Shown here in pieces: positions 47,359 to 56,674 of a stretch of 64,000 bases of DNA. The notes beneath the pieces are model-generated. The model saw only the letters and a list, made by a program, of their open reading frames with translations, searched no databases and was not told the origin of the DNA. The position numbers and the translations under genes were made by a program. Numbering within the stretch: position 1 is the stretch's first letter; every line of letters starts with the position of its first letter. The DNA comes from Streptococcus lactarius (GTDB taxonomy: Bacteria > Bacillota > Bacilli > Lactobacillales > Streptococcaceae), in the NCBI RefSeq assembly GCF_016642265.1, contig NZ_MRXX01000001.1, positions 39,574 to 103,573 on the forward strand. Direction: 5' to 3'.

Positions 47359-47436
47359 GTATCGTTATAAACTTCTATATTATAGAATGAAAGTAATAGA
47401 GTGTTTTATAAAATTATACTATAAAATGAAAGAGAA

Positions 47437-49119
47437 TTACACACTCAACTCAAACAACTTACAAAACTCACCTCTCCTATCCATCAAATCACTGAAAGAA
47501 CCATCTTCAACAATAACGCCATCTTTCATAAAGAGGATTCTATCGTATTTTTTCAAAATGTTCTCATTCAACTTGTGGGTTACTACAAGTGCAGTCAAAT
47601 TTTGAATATCCAAGATTGAACTTTCAATTTCAGTAGTTACTTGATTATCCAAAGATGAAGTAGCCTCATCCAATAATAAGATTGGTGTTTTTCGAATCAA
47701 GGCACGCGCAATACTAACTCTTTGTTTTTGTCCGCCAGATAAATTTGATCCATTCTCTCCACATAAAGCTTGTAGACCTAATTCATTTTCTAAAACATAA
47801 CTTTCTAAACCTGACTGCTGTACAGCTTTCTTTATTTCCTCATCGGTAAAGGATTGATTAAGAGTAATATTGGCTCTTAAAGTATCATCAAAGATATAAA
47901 CATCTTGTTGAACAATCGTCATTAAGTTATAAAGACTCTCTGCTGAAATAGCTTGTATATCTTGATTATCAATTGAGATATACCCACTTGTTACATCGTA
48001 AAAACGCAGTAATAGATTGAGCAAAGTTGATTTCCCACTCCCTGACATTCCTACAATTGCAATTTTTTCTCCTTTTTTAATCTTCAAAGATAAATGATTA
48101 AAAATTTTTTCTTCAGCATTAGGGTAAGAAAAGTCTATATTTGAAAAAGAAATAACATCATCGAAATATTCTTTCGTTTCACCGGTCTGGAGTCCAGTTA
48201 CATCTTTTACCTCAAATGCATTAAGTGTTGTCTGACCTTCACGGAATTTACTCATTCCCATACCAATTTCATTTAGTGGCATTACTACAAAATTGACCAG
48301 TTGAACAATAGCTGTCACACTTCCAATTGTGGTAGAGCCATTAAATACGAGATACATCCCTCCACCAAAGGCTACCAAAAAAACAATCATCCCTGAAAGC
48401 TGGGAAATAACATTTGCTAAAACATCAAATTTTCCTTTTATAAAATATATCTCATCAAATTTTTCACTTTCATGACTATAATCCTCACAGATAGCGTCTT
48501 TCACATTAAAACTTTTAATAACCAGAAATCCTGCTAAAATATCTTTAACCTTCGCTAAATACTTCTGATCGGCAATCATAGCTCTATTTTGTAGAGAGGC
48601 TGATTTTTGTCCAATAAATCCTGAAATCATCATCGGAATAATGCTAGCAATGATAACTAATAAGGTCAAAAACCAATTACCTACAAACATAGCTAGGAGT
48701 GAAAAAATCATTAAGGAAAGGTTTTTTGAAATATTAAAATACTGGTGTAGATAATCTTGCTCAATTTTCTTCATATTTTCGGTTAATACAGAAATAAATT
48801 TCCCTGATTTTTCGTTAGAAAAGTCTCTATAATCCCTATCTAAAATAGATTGTAACACCTTGTTTTTGTATCTTGACATGATTTGCCTAACAAGTTTATT
48901 TTTCAATCGCAGAGATAGAAAGTTGAGCCCTGCATAGATGAAAATAACAATAGCTCCTACTAGTACCGCTTGAGTTAAGGCTTCTTTATTTTGAGACATG
49001 CCACTATCAATAATACCTTTAATAGCATAAGCAAAAGCAATATTAGTTAAAGGGACCAGTATATTAAATATCATGAAGGCATAAAAAGCCTTCTGATGGT
49101 TCTTTATCAATTGTTTCAT
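47437..49119 (-). CDS. ABC transporter, fused membrane and ATPase domains
   Basis: A 560-residue exporter half. Residues 1-300 are six membrane helices, and the ATPase domain has VGMSGSGKSTLL (Walker A, about 350), the signature LSGGQKQRVSIARAL, and ILLLDEATSSLD (Walker B). It acts as a dimer. The substrate is unknown; the neighbouring ATPase and permease suggest peptide or drug export. It starts 2 bp after the upstream ATPase gene, in the operon controlled by the TetR protein. Confidence 0.9.
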   Translation of the reverse strand: MKQLIKNHQKAFYAFMIFNILVPLTNIAFAYAIKGIIDSGMSQNKEALTQAVLVGAIVIFIYAGLNFLSLRLKNKLVRQIMSRYKNKVLQSILDRDYRDFSNEKSGKFISVLTENMKKIEQDYLHQYFNISKNLSLMIFSLLAMFVGNWFLTLLVIIASIIPMMISGFIGQKSASLQNRAMIADQKYLAKVKDILAGFLVIKSFNVKDAICEDYSHESEKFDEIYFIKGKFDVLANVISQLSGMIVFLVAFGGGMYLVFNGSTTIGSVTAIVQLVNFVVMPLNEIGMGMSKFREGQTTLNAFEVKDVTGLQTGETKEYFDDVISFSNIDFSYPNAEEKIFNHLSLKIKKGEKIAIVGMSGSGKSTLLNLLLRFYDVTSGYISIDNQDIQAISAESLYNLMTIVQQDVYIFDDTLRANITLNQSFTDEEIKKAVQQSGLESYVLENELGLQALCGENGSNLSGGQKQRVSIARALIRKTPILLLDEATSSLDNQVTTEIESSILDIQNLTALVVTHKLNENILKKYDRILFMKDGVIVEDGSFSDLMDRRGEFCKLFELSV

Positions 49120-49121
49120 CC

Positions 49122-49859
49122 TTAATCTACCTCATAATTCTTAATTTCATTTAGAAAATGTGACATAAAATATTCTTCTAAATCGATATTCTCTCTTCTA
49201 ATCTCTTTCATAGAGACCTGTTCTACCATTTCTCCATTTTTGATAAAACCAATCTTATCTGCTATCTGTGAAATTTCCGATAATATATGACTCGATATTA
49301 GTATTGTAATTCCATGCTCCTTAGAAAGCGACAACAAAAGATTTCGAATTTCTTGAATTCCTATTGGATCTAAACCATTGATTGGCTCATCTAAAATTAA
49401 CAATTTAGGTTTTGTTAGAAAAGCACGAGCTAAACCAAGCCTTTGCCTCATTCCTAACGAAAAATCTTTTACTTTTTTAGTCGTATTTTTTAATCCGACC
49501 ATTCTTAAGGCTCTTATTATATCTGATTCAGTAATAGTTTTCCCCATATACTGAGCGTGAATTTCCAAAATTTCTTTTGCAGTGCAGTTATCATAAAAAA
49601 TTGGTGATTCAATAATACTTCCAACCTGACTTAGTATTTCCTCTCTGTGTTCATGTAGATTTTTCCCAAAAATTTCAATACTACCTGATGTAATTGTTGA
49701 TAAGGTTAACATACATTTCATTAGCGTTGTTTTTCCAGCACCATTCGGTCCTAAAAAACCATAGATTTCTCCTTCAGCAATTTGAAGGTTGATACCACTT
49801 AAAATTTCTTCTTTATCAATTGTTTTAAAAAGTTCTTTTATTTCAACAATATTTCTCAT
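49122..49859 (-). CDS. ABC transporter ATPase, bacitracin/lantibiotic-immunity type
   Basis: A 245-residue ATPase with LGPNGAGKTTLMKCML (Walker A near 35-50), LGMRQRLGLARAFL (signature) and LLILDEPINGLDP (Walker B). This subtype usually pairs with a separate permease and gives resistance to membrane-active peptides. The ATG at 49859 is chosen over a TTG frame at 49895. The permease gene lies just upstream in the same operon, the fused exporter just downstream. Confidence 0.88.
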   Translation of the reverse strand: MRNIVEIKELFKTIDKEEILSGINLQIAEGEIYGFLGPNGAGKTTLMKCMLTLSTITSGSIEIFGKNLHEHREEILSQVGSIIESPIFYDNCTAKEILEIHAQYMGKTITESDIIRALRMVGLKNTTKKVKDFSLGMRQRLGLARAFLTKPKLLILDEPINGLDPIGIQEIRNLLLSLSKEHGITILISSHILSEISQIADKIGFIKNGEMVEQVSMKEIRRENIDLEEYFMSHFLNEIKNYEVD

Positions 49860-49994
49860 TTCTATCTCTCTTTCTATATCTGGCTTTAAATACAAGAATT
49901 TTTCTCCCGGAGAATAAATACTAATTTATACAGTCTCTTTTTTTATAGAAATCATTAAGGAATTATCACTTTCCTTCGATTAAACTCAACTACG

Positions 49995-50735
49995 CTACTT
50001 GATACTAATATCTTGTCTTGAAATATCAAAAATTGAAAATGAAGTAATCATTAAACTTATGAAACTTGCAAATATCAAAAAGAATAAGTTATCAGCAATA
50101 TTATTAGATAAACTTCCTGGACTTACATTTGAAAGTAATGCTGCTAAACCAAGTCCTGTAAGCATTGTTATAGCTGTTGAATGCTTAATCATACCTAAAA
50201 CAAATGGTAGTAACCCTATTAGTACTGTTGCAAACGTTATTCCAGCTAAGTTAATTAATTGACTAGCTACAGGGATATAACTAGATTCAGTTACAACAGC
50301 CATGAATCTAATGAATAATTGAATCACTAAATGTGCAGAAAAATGGGCAATACATGCTATTAGAATGACTGAAATAATTTTTCCCCATAGTAACTTTATT
50401 TTAGAAATAGGGTAAGAAAACAACTGAAAAATTGTCCTTCGTTTAAATTCATCAATAATAATCGTAGATAATAAATAAGATTCGAAAATCAAAAATACTG
50501 CTTTTGTAAATAAAGATGAAAACAATGATGCTACAATTGCCCAACCTTCCCATTTACCAGTAATTCTAATAAGATTAGAATCCTGTCCAGTGAATTCTCC
50601 TAGTTTATTATCAGTACCTAACCCCATAATGATTATTCCTGTAATACCTAACACTATAAATATAGTACACAACCAGGCTAAAAATAATTTAGATTTAGAA
50701 ATTTTATTTAATTCAATTTTAATAAGCGACAACAT
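49995..50735 (-). CDS. ABC transporter permease, ABC-2 type
   Basis: A 246-residue membrane protein with about six helices: LFLAWLCTIFIVLGITGIII near residue 17, then ones near 68, 115, 165, 190 and 220. It is the likely partner of the ATPase at 49122-49859. It is the first gene of the operon, 98 bp downstream of the first of two TetR-type operators. Confidence 0.85.
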   Translation of the reverse strand: MLSLIKIELNKISKSKLFLAWLCTIFIVLGITGIIIMGLGTDNKLGEFTGQDSNLIRITGKWEGWAIVASLFSSLFTKAVFLIFESYLLSTIIIDEFKRRTIFQLFSYPISKIKLLWGKIISVILIACIAHFSAHLVIQLFIRFMAVVTESSYIPVASQLINLAGITFATVLIGLLPFVLGMIKHSTAITMLTGLGLAALLSNVSPGSLSNNIADNLFFLIFASFISLMITSFSIFDISRQDISIK

Positions 50736-50833
50736 AGATTCTTTCCTCCAAAGTGTAAATAAAGAATTAACTATTCAAACTAATCTCACCAAATATTTAA
50801 AAATAAGCTTATTTAACAGACAATCCCATCAGA

Positions 50834-50881
50834 CATACTATCGGTATGTAAATATCAAAAAACAAACATACCTATGGTATG
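50834..50881. promoter_or_regulatory. two TetR operators ahead of the ABC operon
   Basis: Two 15 bp inverted repeats, CATACTATCGGTATG (50834-50848) and CATACCTATGGTATG (50867-50881), share the pattern CATACY-NNN-GGTATG. The same pattern precedes the tetR gene at 51659-51673. A weaker half site lies near 50910. The tetR stop is about 130 bp away, so the ABC operon probably has its own repressed promoter here. Confidence 0.85.
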
Positions 50882-51012
50882 TATAATGGAATTTTAATAA
50901 CACACTTAAAGTATGTTATTTTTTAAGTATCAAAATGTAAAATAGATCGTTCAATTGATATTACATAGATAGAAATTAGTATTAACAAGCATGTCATGCA
51001 ACTACTTATTTC

Positions 51013-51642
51013 CTATTTTTTTAAGTGATCAAATAAGTTGAAAATCACCTCCATCATTTCATCAGAAATTAACTGTACCCCTAGACCTTCAAAAGTAAGT
51101 TTAATGAAATTCATTTTGCGCTTTAATTCTACTAATGAAAAAACGGAAATTTGAAAACCGATCCAAATATTTAGAGTTAAAACAATTAAATCCGCTAGCT
51201 CTTCTGGATATTCTGTTTTAATAGACCTATCTTCAACTCCTTCGTAAACTTTCTCTCTAATTTCGGGTAAAAAATCAGAAAATAGACCTAGATACTGCTC
51301 CCCTAACAAACGGGGACTTCTTAGCATGATTGAGGCAGAGTATACGAGCCTTTGGTGTTCAAAATTAGAGAAAGAATCCATCAAAGAATTTTGTATCTTT
51401 TCTAATCCAGTATTTCCTCTCCAATTATAATTTAAAATTTCTTGATTATTTTCGCTAATGATTGTTTGAAGTATATCATATTTAGAATCAAAATGATGAT
51501 AGATAACTCCTTTTGTTAATCCACCTAAGCCATCTATGATATCTTGGATTGACGTATTATCAAATCCTTTTTCTAAAAATAAGTTTTTAGAGACCTCTAG
51601 TATTTTTTTTCTAGTTTCATGTGAGTTTCTATTCCTTGCCAT
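51013..51642 (-). CDS. TetR-family transcriptional regulator
   Basis: A 209-residue repressor. The N-terminal helix-turn-helix (ETRKKILEVSKNLFLEKGFD, then IIDGLGGLTKGVIYHHFDSK) is the TetR pattern, and the rest is a helical ligand domain. Operator pattern CATACY-NNN-GGTATG occurs at its own start and ahead of the ABC operon downstream, so it probably represses both and lifts when the exported compound is present. This is an inducible efflux module. Confidence 0.9.
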   Translation of the reverse strand: MARNRNSHETRKKILEVSKNLFLEKGFDNTSIQDIIDGLGGLTKGVIYHHFDSKYDILQTIISENNQEILNYNWRGNTGLEKIQNSLMDSFSNFEHQRLVYSASIMLRSPRLLGEQYLGLFSDFLPEIREKVYEGVEDRSIKTEYPEELADLIVLTLNIWIGFQISVFSLVELKRKMNFIKLTFEGLGVQLISDEMMEVIFNLFDHLKK

Positions 51643-51658
51643 TTTAGTCCCTTTCTAT

Positions 51659-51673
51659 CATACCGGTGGTATG
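51659..51673. promoter_or_regulatory. TetR operator ahead of its own gene
   Basis: CATACCGGTGGTATG is a perfect inverted repeat with a three-base centre, 17 bp ahead of the tetR ATG. It matches the two operators of the ABC operon, which points to autorepression. Confidence 0.85.
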
Positions 51674-51726
51674 TAACTTCTATTGTAATTGACGAAACTA
51701 AAAATGTCAAGTTCTTTATTGGAATA

Positions 51727-51753
51727 TAACAAAAAGCCTTAATTCAAGGCTTT
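51727..51753. terminator. terminator near the tetR promoter
   Basis: AACAAAAAGCCTTAATTCAAGGCTTTTCAT has the stem AAAAGCCTT/AAGGCTTTT. A very similar one lies at 58833-58858, so the two may be copies of one element end. Confidence 0.75.
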
Positions 51754-51811
51754 TCATTAAACATTTCATCTACACTTTAGTATCCTAATTCCGGATTTTA
51801 AATATTGAAAA

Positions 51812-51934
51812 CTAGTCAATTTTCTCTATGATGTTTCCAAGTTTATCTAATACAAGACAGGAATAATCATTTAGTGGAATTATGGGAACATGAACGAGTT
51901 CTTCAGCTCTATCCTTATTAGCTTTATCATTCAC
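51812..51934 (-). pseudogene. short remnant reading frame
   Basis: A 40-codon frame starting at GTG and reading NDKANKDRAEELVHVPIIPL then VLDKLGNIIEKID, followed by TAG. It looks like the end of a lost protein and has no ribosome site. It lies beside the scar at 51951-51995. I do not recognise it. Confidence 0.35.
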
Positions 51935-51950
51935 TGTAAATTAACTACTT

Positions 51951-51995
51951 TCACACTGCTTCAGCTCGTACAAGCAGTAATACTGCCTCAACATG
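51951..51995 (-). other. RlmD/RumA-like 3' end, attachment-site scar
   Basis: The minus strand reads CAT GTT GAG GCA GTA TTA CTG CTT GTA CGA GCT GAA GCA GTG TGA, that is HVEAVLLLVRAEAV and a stop. It fits the HVExVxLLxR C terminus of RlmD-like methyltransferases. It is degenerate at the DNA level compared with the scars at 45.1 and 58.9 kb but agrees at protein level. Confidence 0.55.
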
Positions 51996-52172
51996 TCTTG
52001 ATAGGACAGTCCGTTACTCTGAAATGGATTATCGAGGGATAGAATTTATAAGGACACTCCGAAACACTTAAAATATGATATAAAATTCAAAGTAGATTCT
52101 TCTTAGTTAGAAATAGTGTATATACAACAATTTTACAGACTTTTCTGCCTATATTCGAAAATGTTCAACAGA

Positions 52173-52934
52173 TTATTCGAATCTATGATAATCTGCTTCA
52201 AGTAAATGCCTTCCGTATTCAAAAATAACTCCTGAGTAGAATACAAGCTTTGTATCATATTCCAAATCAATAACTGATTCATCTGACTTTCTTTTAAATT
52301 TTTGACCATCAAAGTAAATATAGTCATATAATACCGAATAGTCTCGTATACTTTTAATAAGGGTATGACCTTGATGTTTCATCCTTGCTGAAAACTGCGA
52401 ATGATTTCCCCCATTACAAATAACAATATCCATTGGATACAAATAATGATTATAGATATTGAAACTATACTTATCTCCGTCAAAAACATTTTGGTCGTTA
52501 ATATCATCAAGATTTCTAATAATCCTATCTGAATTCCAAGGGTTTAATAAAATCGGTAACTCATTTACTTTTATGCTAATCGGGCCTTCTTTACGTATTT
52601 TCTTATTTTCATAGTATTTCATATCATCTACATGTACTTTTTCACAAATAACTTCATCAATATCCAAATCTGTTTCGTTAGCAAGTAAATTATAGATTTC
52701 TTCAATATTTGAATTATATTGAACTTCATGGTCTGTTTCAATAGCTTGAATTGCTTCATAAAAGTTTAGATAATCAATTATCACCGATAAAATATTTTTT
52801 ACAATTTTTACCTTTTTATTAGTATTCTCACTATTGTTTAGTTTCTCCATATACCTTTTATATTTACCTTGATAATCACCATTCCTCTCAGTTCTATAAA
52901 AAGAACCAAAAAACTTACATATTTTATCAAACAT
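52173..52934 (-). CDS. accessory protein, possibly DUF6710 family
   Basis: A 253-residue soluble protein. The N terminus is helical and charged. The landmarks YPMDIVICNGGNHSQFSARM and IRDYSVLYDYIYFDGQKF resemble what I remember of DUF6710, and ELPILLNPWNSDRIIRNL is also distinctive. Function unknown; members are seen in accessory and defence-rich regions. It lies in the block ending at the scar at 51.97 kb. AGGAGAAAATA precedes the ATG. Confidence 0.65.
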   Translation of the reverse strand: MFDKICKFFGSFYRTERNGDYQGKYKRYMEKLNNSENTNKKVKIVKNILSVIIDYLNFYEAIQAIETDHEVQYNSNIEEIYNLLANETDLDIDEVICEKVHVDDMKYYENKKIRKEGPISIKVNELPILLNPWNSDRIIRNLDDINDQNVFDGDKYSFNIYNHYLYPMDIVICNGGNHSQFSARMKHQGHTLIKSIRDYSVLYDYIYFDGQKFKRKSDESVIDLEYDTKLVFYSGVIFEYGRHLLEADYHRFE

Positions 52935-53079
52935 TATTTTCTCCTATTAGTAAAAAAGACTAAAAAATCCAGTTCTGATGGGGTTCTAACTTTAACTTAA
53001 ATTTTTTAACCAAGCTGGATTTGTTTCAATTAGATTTTTGATCGTTTTCCATCGTGCTGTATTCTCATTATAACTTTTT

Positions 53080-53649
53080 CTAAAAAATACCACTTTTTAT
53101 GTGAGCTGTTTCAGCCCCTTGATGTTGACTATATATTATCGTAATATCCTTATCCTTGATTAGCTCATATATTTTTGGATAGAGTTCCTTTGTTTTCAAT
53201 AAATTTCCTTTTGTACGATGGTACTTATCTTTTGGTAAATTGGGATTTTGAGCATGTATAACATCCCAATTTTTCACTCCTACTGGATAAATTCCATCAC
53301 TTGTAGAATCTATTCGGTCATAATTAACAATGGTCTGCCTTGCAGTATCAGTTATTATATATTGAGTAGGTATCTGACTACTAAAATGATTGATAAAATC
53401 AGCTATACTAAACTTCCCTCTCCCTCCTCTGATGCCAAAATAGGAAATAAAATTTTGATACTCACTATTACCTTCAATAGTAAATTTAAATCCTTTTTGA
53501 ACCTTTAGTGTTAGTGTATCTCCTAATCCTTGCTTTATAAATATTAGAATCCACTTACGGGTATCAAAAATAACATTTGACCTAATGCTATTATACTCAT
53601 GTATGAAACTTCCAATTTGGACTCCCAATCCACACATTGATTTATACAA
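53080..53649 (-). CDS. accessory protein of unknown function, 5' end probably decayed
   Basis: The open frame begins at TTG (53649) and gives 189 residues (CGLGVQIGSFIHEYNSI, YFGIRGGRGKFSIADFINHF). The same frame continues upstream without a stop for about 75 bases, reading NNGIFYSKSIDGLKELYKS, which looks like true protein. No good start follows the stop that lies further up. A strong GGAGGAGG site with ATG falls in another frame that ends after a dozen codons. So the gene probably lost its real start to a frameshift or deletion. Family unknown. Confidence 0.55.
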   Translation of the reverse strand: MYKSMCGLGVQIGSFIHEYNSIRSNVIFDTRKWILIFIKQGLGDTLTLKVQKGFKFTIEGNSEYQNFISYFGIRGGRGKFSIADFINHFSSQIPTQYIITDTARQTIVNYDRIDSTSDGIYPVGVKNWDVIHAQNPNLPKDKYHRTKGNLLKTKELYPKIYELIKDKDITIIYSQHQGAETAHIKSGIF

Positions 53650-53777
53650 TTCTTTCAGACCATCAATGCTTTTACTATAAAATATTCCATTATTGCACCT
53701 CCTCCATGATGACTAATATTCTTTCTTAAACTCCATTATATCAAAAAAGCACAGAATTTATCTGTGCTTTCAGAGTT

Positions 53778-53881
53778 TTATAAAGCAACTTCAGTTTCAT
53801 CCAAAAAGCAAATTGTAACTTGCGCACCGACTATTATTTTTCAAAGTAGCCAAACTATCAAGTTGGAGTGAATCTCCTTAC
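53778..53881 (-). pseudogene. C-terminal relic of a large serine recombinase
   Basis: The frame IVGAQVTICFLDETEVAL and a stop matches the final strand of the serine recombinase at 60817 (ISIKFLEGTEVNL) and the relic at 55385. About 60 bases align with the second relic. The upstream end meets the stop codon of the gene at 53878, marking a recombination joint. Confidence 0.75.
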
Positions 53882-54276
53882 ATGCACCCACCCATAGTAA
53901 GAATGATTTGAGTATGTTTAAAGCCCGTATTTTTATCACTACATTCCATAATGATATAGTAATCCTCATCATTCTCAGCTTTTACGACTATTCCCATCGA
54001 ATATGCGGTTTTCCACAGTGGCTCAACACCATAAAATTTTGAAACAAACTCATTTGTTGGGTTTGGTATATCTAGACTAAATCCATTTTCAAAAAGCCAG
54101 GCATGCCAATTTTTAAAGGCTGGAGGAAAAACAAGCATATGACAGGATTGGAGAATCGTAATTCCAAAATCTAGTTCTTCATTGAGATCACTTACATATT
54201 TTTCAGTGGGATCAAGTATGTACCCATCAATTTTAGAAATACTCATTTGCTCACTATTTAGTTTAATTTTTTTCAT
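53878..54276 (-). CDS. accessory protein of unknown function
   Basis: A 132-residue soluble protein (ISKIDGYILDPTEKYVSDL, LQSCHMLVFPPAFKNWHAWL, ENDEDYYIIMECSDKNTGF, end TMGGCM). I do not recognise a family. It begins 6 bp after the DUF4365 gene, so it is its likely partner in a two-gene operon, and ends exactly where the recombinase relic begins. Confidence 0.65.
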   Translation of the reverse strand: MKKIKLNSEQMSISKIDGYILDPTEKYVSDLNEELDFGITILQSCHMLVFPPAFKNWHAWLFENGFSLDIPNPTNEFVSKFYGVEPLWKTAYSMGIVVKAENDEDYYIIMECSDKNTGFKHTQIILTMGGCM

Positions 54277-54282
54277 GATAGT

Positions 54283-55251
54283 TTACTCTCCAGATCTTTC
54301 TTTTGATCTTGTTTCTACATATGGCTGATTTTTATCCAAAAAATTATCCACATTCAAGAATGAGTCACCCAGTTCATTCAAACTTAAAATCAACATGTAC
54401 TCTGCAATTTCGCCAGAGTAATCTTTCCAACGCATAGGATTTAACGTTTTGCGAAACTCCTCGAATGTATCGCCAACAACTAACCAATCATCTCTTTCTT
54501 CATCATAATAACAGTGATATTGTTTCCACAGTTCTATATCATCTTCTTCAAAAAACTCTTCATCAGGAGAAAAATTTGCCCATGGAAACAATTTAGGAAA
54601 CACATCTGTGTAGGGAGTGTAAGGAAACCAATATGGATAAATATATTTTTGGATTGTTTTCCTATCATCAACTATTAACTCCACTTCACCTTTACCACTT
54701 GATTTGTTGATCCATTCTCTAGAATGCAACTTTATTTCGCCACCATTTTTAATAATCTGCATAAAATTCTTTTGAGATGATAGGAAATTGTAGTTGACAA
54801 TGTGCTGTGGCAAATTTGTATAACTAAGCAATTCCTTATTTGAGGATTCATCTAAGAAAACTTGACTCAAAGGAATTCTAACAATAAAACCCCTCCCGTC
54901 TCCATTTTTTGTTCTTTCAATTGTATCAACAGTTAACTTTTGCCAGATACACACGTTAGTCTCTGGATGATACAGTACAATAATGCAAGGAAGGGAATTC
55001 ATAGTCCAATAGTTATATTGTCTTTCATTTATCTTTCTGAAAATGACACAATCATCTTTCTTTTCTCTAAACCAACTAGGTCCAGATTTTATTTGTAAAG
55101 CTAGAAGCTGTTTTGGTTTTCCATTTTCAATATATTCAATATGTGCATCAATACCGATATCATTAACGGGTTGTTCTCTAAACAACCATTTATTATGTTC
55201 TACAATTCCTGCACAGTAATGAACTCCTAAACGTTCATTTGTATTTGACAT
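54283..55251 (-). CDS. DUF4365 protein, PD-(D/E)XK nuclease-like
   Basis: A 322-residue protein. The N-terminal 150 residues carry the DUF4365 pattern: NDIGIDAHIEYIENGKPKQL and LALQIKSGPSWF, where the D...E...QxK residues form a restriction-nuclease-like active site. The rest, including DDIELWKQYHCYYDEERDDW, has no family I recognise. The ATG at 55251 follows AAGGAG and is preferred over a GTG at 55257. DUF4365 proteins are frequent in defence islands. It is coupled to a small gene of unknown role. Confidence 0.85.
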   Translation of the reverse strand: MSNTNERLGVHYCAGIVEHNKWLFREQPVNDIGIDAHIEYIENGKPKQLLALQIKSGPSWFREKKDDCVIFRKINERQYNYWTMNSLPCIIVLYHPETNVCIWQKLTVDTIERTKNGDGRGFIVRIPLSQVFLDESSNKELLSYTNLPQHIVNYNFLSSQKNFMQIIKNGGEIKLHSREWINKSSGKGEVELIVDDRKTIQKYIYPYWFPYTPYTDVFPKLFPWANFSPDEEFFEEDDIELWKQYHCYYDEERDDWLVVGDTFEEFRKTLNPMRWKDYSGEIAEYMLILSLNELGDSFLNVDNFLDKNQPYVETRSKERSGE

Positions 55252-55384
55252 AAGCACTCCTTTAAGATCTTACAATCAAACTTATTAATTAGCACAATAA
55301 CTTCATTAATTCTAATTTAGAATAATATCTACCTCAATTATACCAAAAAAGTAAAGAGCACATATGTACCTCAATTGAAACATT

Positions 55385-55850
55385 TTAAAGTGAAACTTCT
55401 GTTCCATCCGCAAAACAGACTATCACTTGCTCACCAACAATGATTTTTTCAGCAATCTAACTATCAAGTCTGGATCGAACTCCTTACTACTATCCATCAG
55501 TTCTTCTCTCATGAGTGAAGCTTTGTACTTCTCAAGAGATGTTCCTTTCTCAATCATTCTCTGCCACTTCTGTTCGCAGTCCTGCTGATGAGAGAGTAAT
55601 TCCGATATGGCTAGCTGGTAGCCTTTCGCAACATTTTTTCATCAATATGTGTGTTTGAACAACCAAGTTCTCCCTTTTGAACTACATTATCAAATGGGGC
55701 GTTTCCCTTTGGTAGTTGTCCAATGTTGCCTCGCAAATGGCGAACCACATACACCGCAGAAAAGCTTTGATGAGAATGGATTTTCTTCAATATTTTGGGC
55801 AAAGCTTTTGATGATACTGTCAATAATTTTGTGTAAACACTCAAGCAGAG
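55385..55850 (-). pseudogene. relic of a large serine recombinase (C-terminal third)
   Basis: Three broken frames line up with the recombinase at 60817-62202: ENPFSSKLFCGVCGSPF with WTTTKGKRP (zinc ribbon), then GCSNTHIDEKMLRKA (compare GCTNRHIDEETLQQA), and the end IAEKIIVGEQVIVCF with ADGTEVSL and stop. Frameshifts disrupt it. It marks an older integration event. Confidence 0.85.
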
Positions 55851-55927
55851 TTACGGAGTTTTAATCAAATAAGCTTTCAAGTGTGTCAGAACATTGGCCA
55901 AAACCTTTTGAATTCGCTAACTTTGCC

Positions 55928-56510
55928 TGAAATTATAATCTTCAAACAGAGTAACTAAATAACGTTTCAGAGCCTCCTCGTTAGGAAAAAGAACCTTCTT
56001 TTTCGTTTGATGTTTGATTTCTTTGTTAAGAGCCTCAATGAAGTTTGTCGAATAAAGACTGTGCCAAATCTGGTATGAAAACTGATAAAAAGTTAAAGAT
56101 TATCCGTATTCTCTAGATTTCCCATGATATTTCTATACTTTGATTTCCATTCGACGATAAAGTAAGCTAAAGCTTGTACTACCATTTCTAAATTTTCAGC
56201 ACGATAAATCGTTCTAAATTGCTCCAGAATAACTGCCCGATCAGATCGTTTCACCTTACTAGCCAGATTACGACTAATATGAATTAAGCAACGTTGTTTC
56301 GCTAATGAGTAAGCCTGACTAATAATCTGCTCATCCCCCTTGACGCCATCGGTCACTAAAAGAGAATTAGGTTGGATTCCTTGGTTTTGAAGTTTGTCTA
56401 GCAGAGCCAACCAAGAATCATCATTTTCATTTTGGGCATCTCACATCCGAGGATAGTCTTTTGTCCTTCTGGTGTAATGCGAAGCTCGATATGAATACAT
56501 TTTTAAAATT
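55928..56510 (-). pseudogene. decayed IS256-family transposase
   Basis: Pieces of the Mutator/IS256 DDE transposase can be read in several frames: IELRITPEGQKTILGCE at the 5' side, then NSLLVTDGVKGDEQIISQAY (the catalytic D region), CLIHISRNLASKVKR, and FIEALNKEIKHQTKKKVLFP with NEEALKRYLVTLFEDYNF at the 3' end. Frameshifts and a missing N terminus show it is dead. No terminal repeats were identified. Confidence 0.85.
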
Positions 56511-56674
56511 ATTTATTATTTTTTAGAGTAGTCCACTTTTTTCAAATGTTTCATTTATTGAGTTAATCATATTAGAGCTCTCGTGTTCTATTTATCATAT
56601 ACAAAAATAAAGAAAATATTTTGTTTTAATAAGTGATATATTCCAAACTAAATAGATTTCTACATAGTAATTGA

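Noticed and set aside
55928..56510. An active IS256-family insertion sequence.
   Set aside because: The transposase is broken by frameshifts and lacks its N terminus; no terminal repeats or target duplication were found.
56517..56674. A possible extra small gene between the IS256 relic and the PLD operon.
   Set aside because: The stretch is AT-rich and contains no frame with a start and ribosome site.
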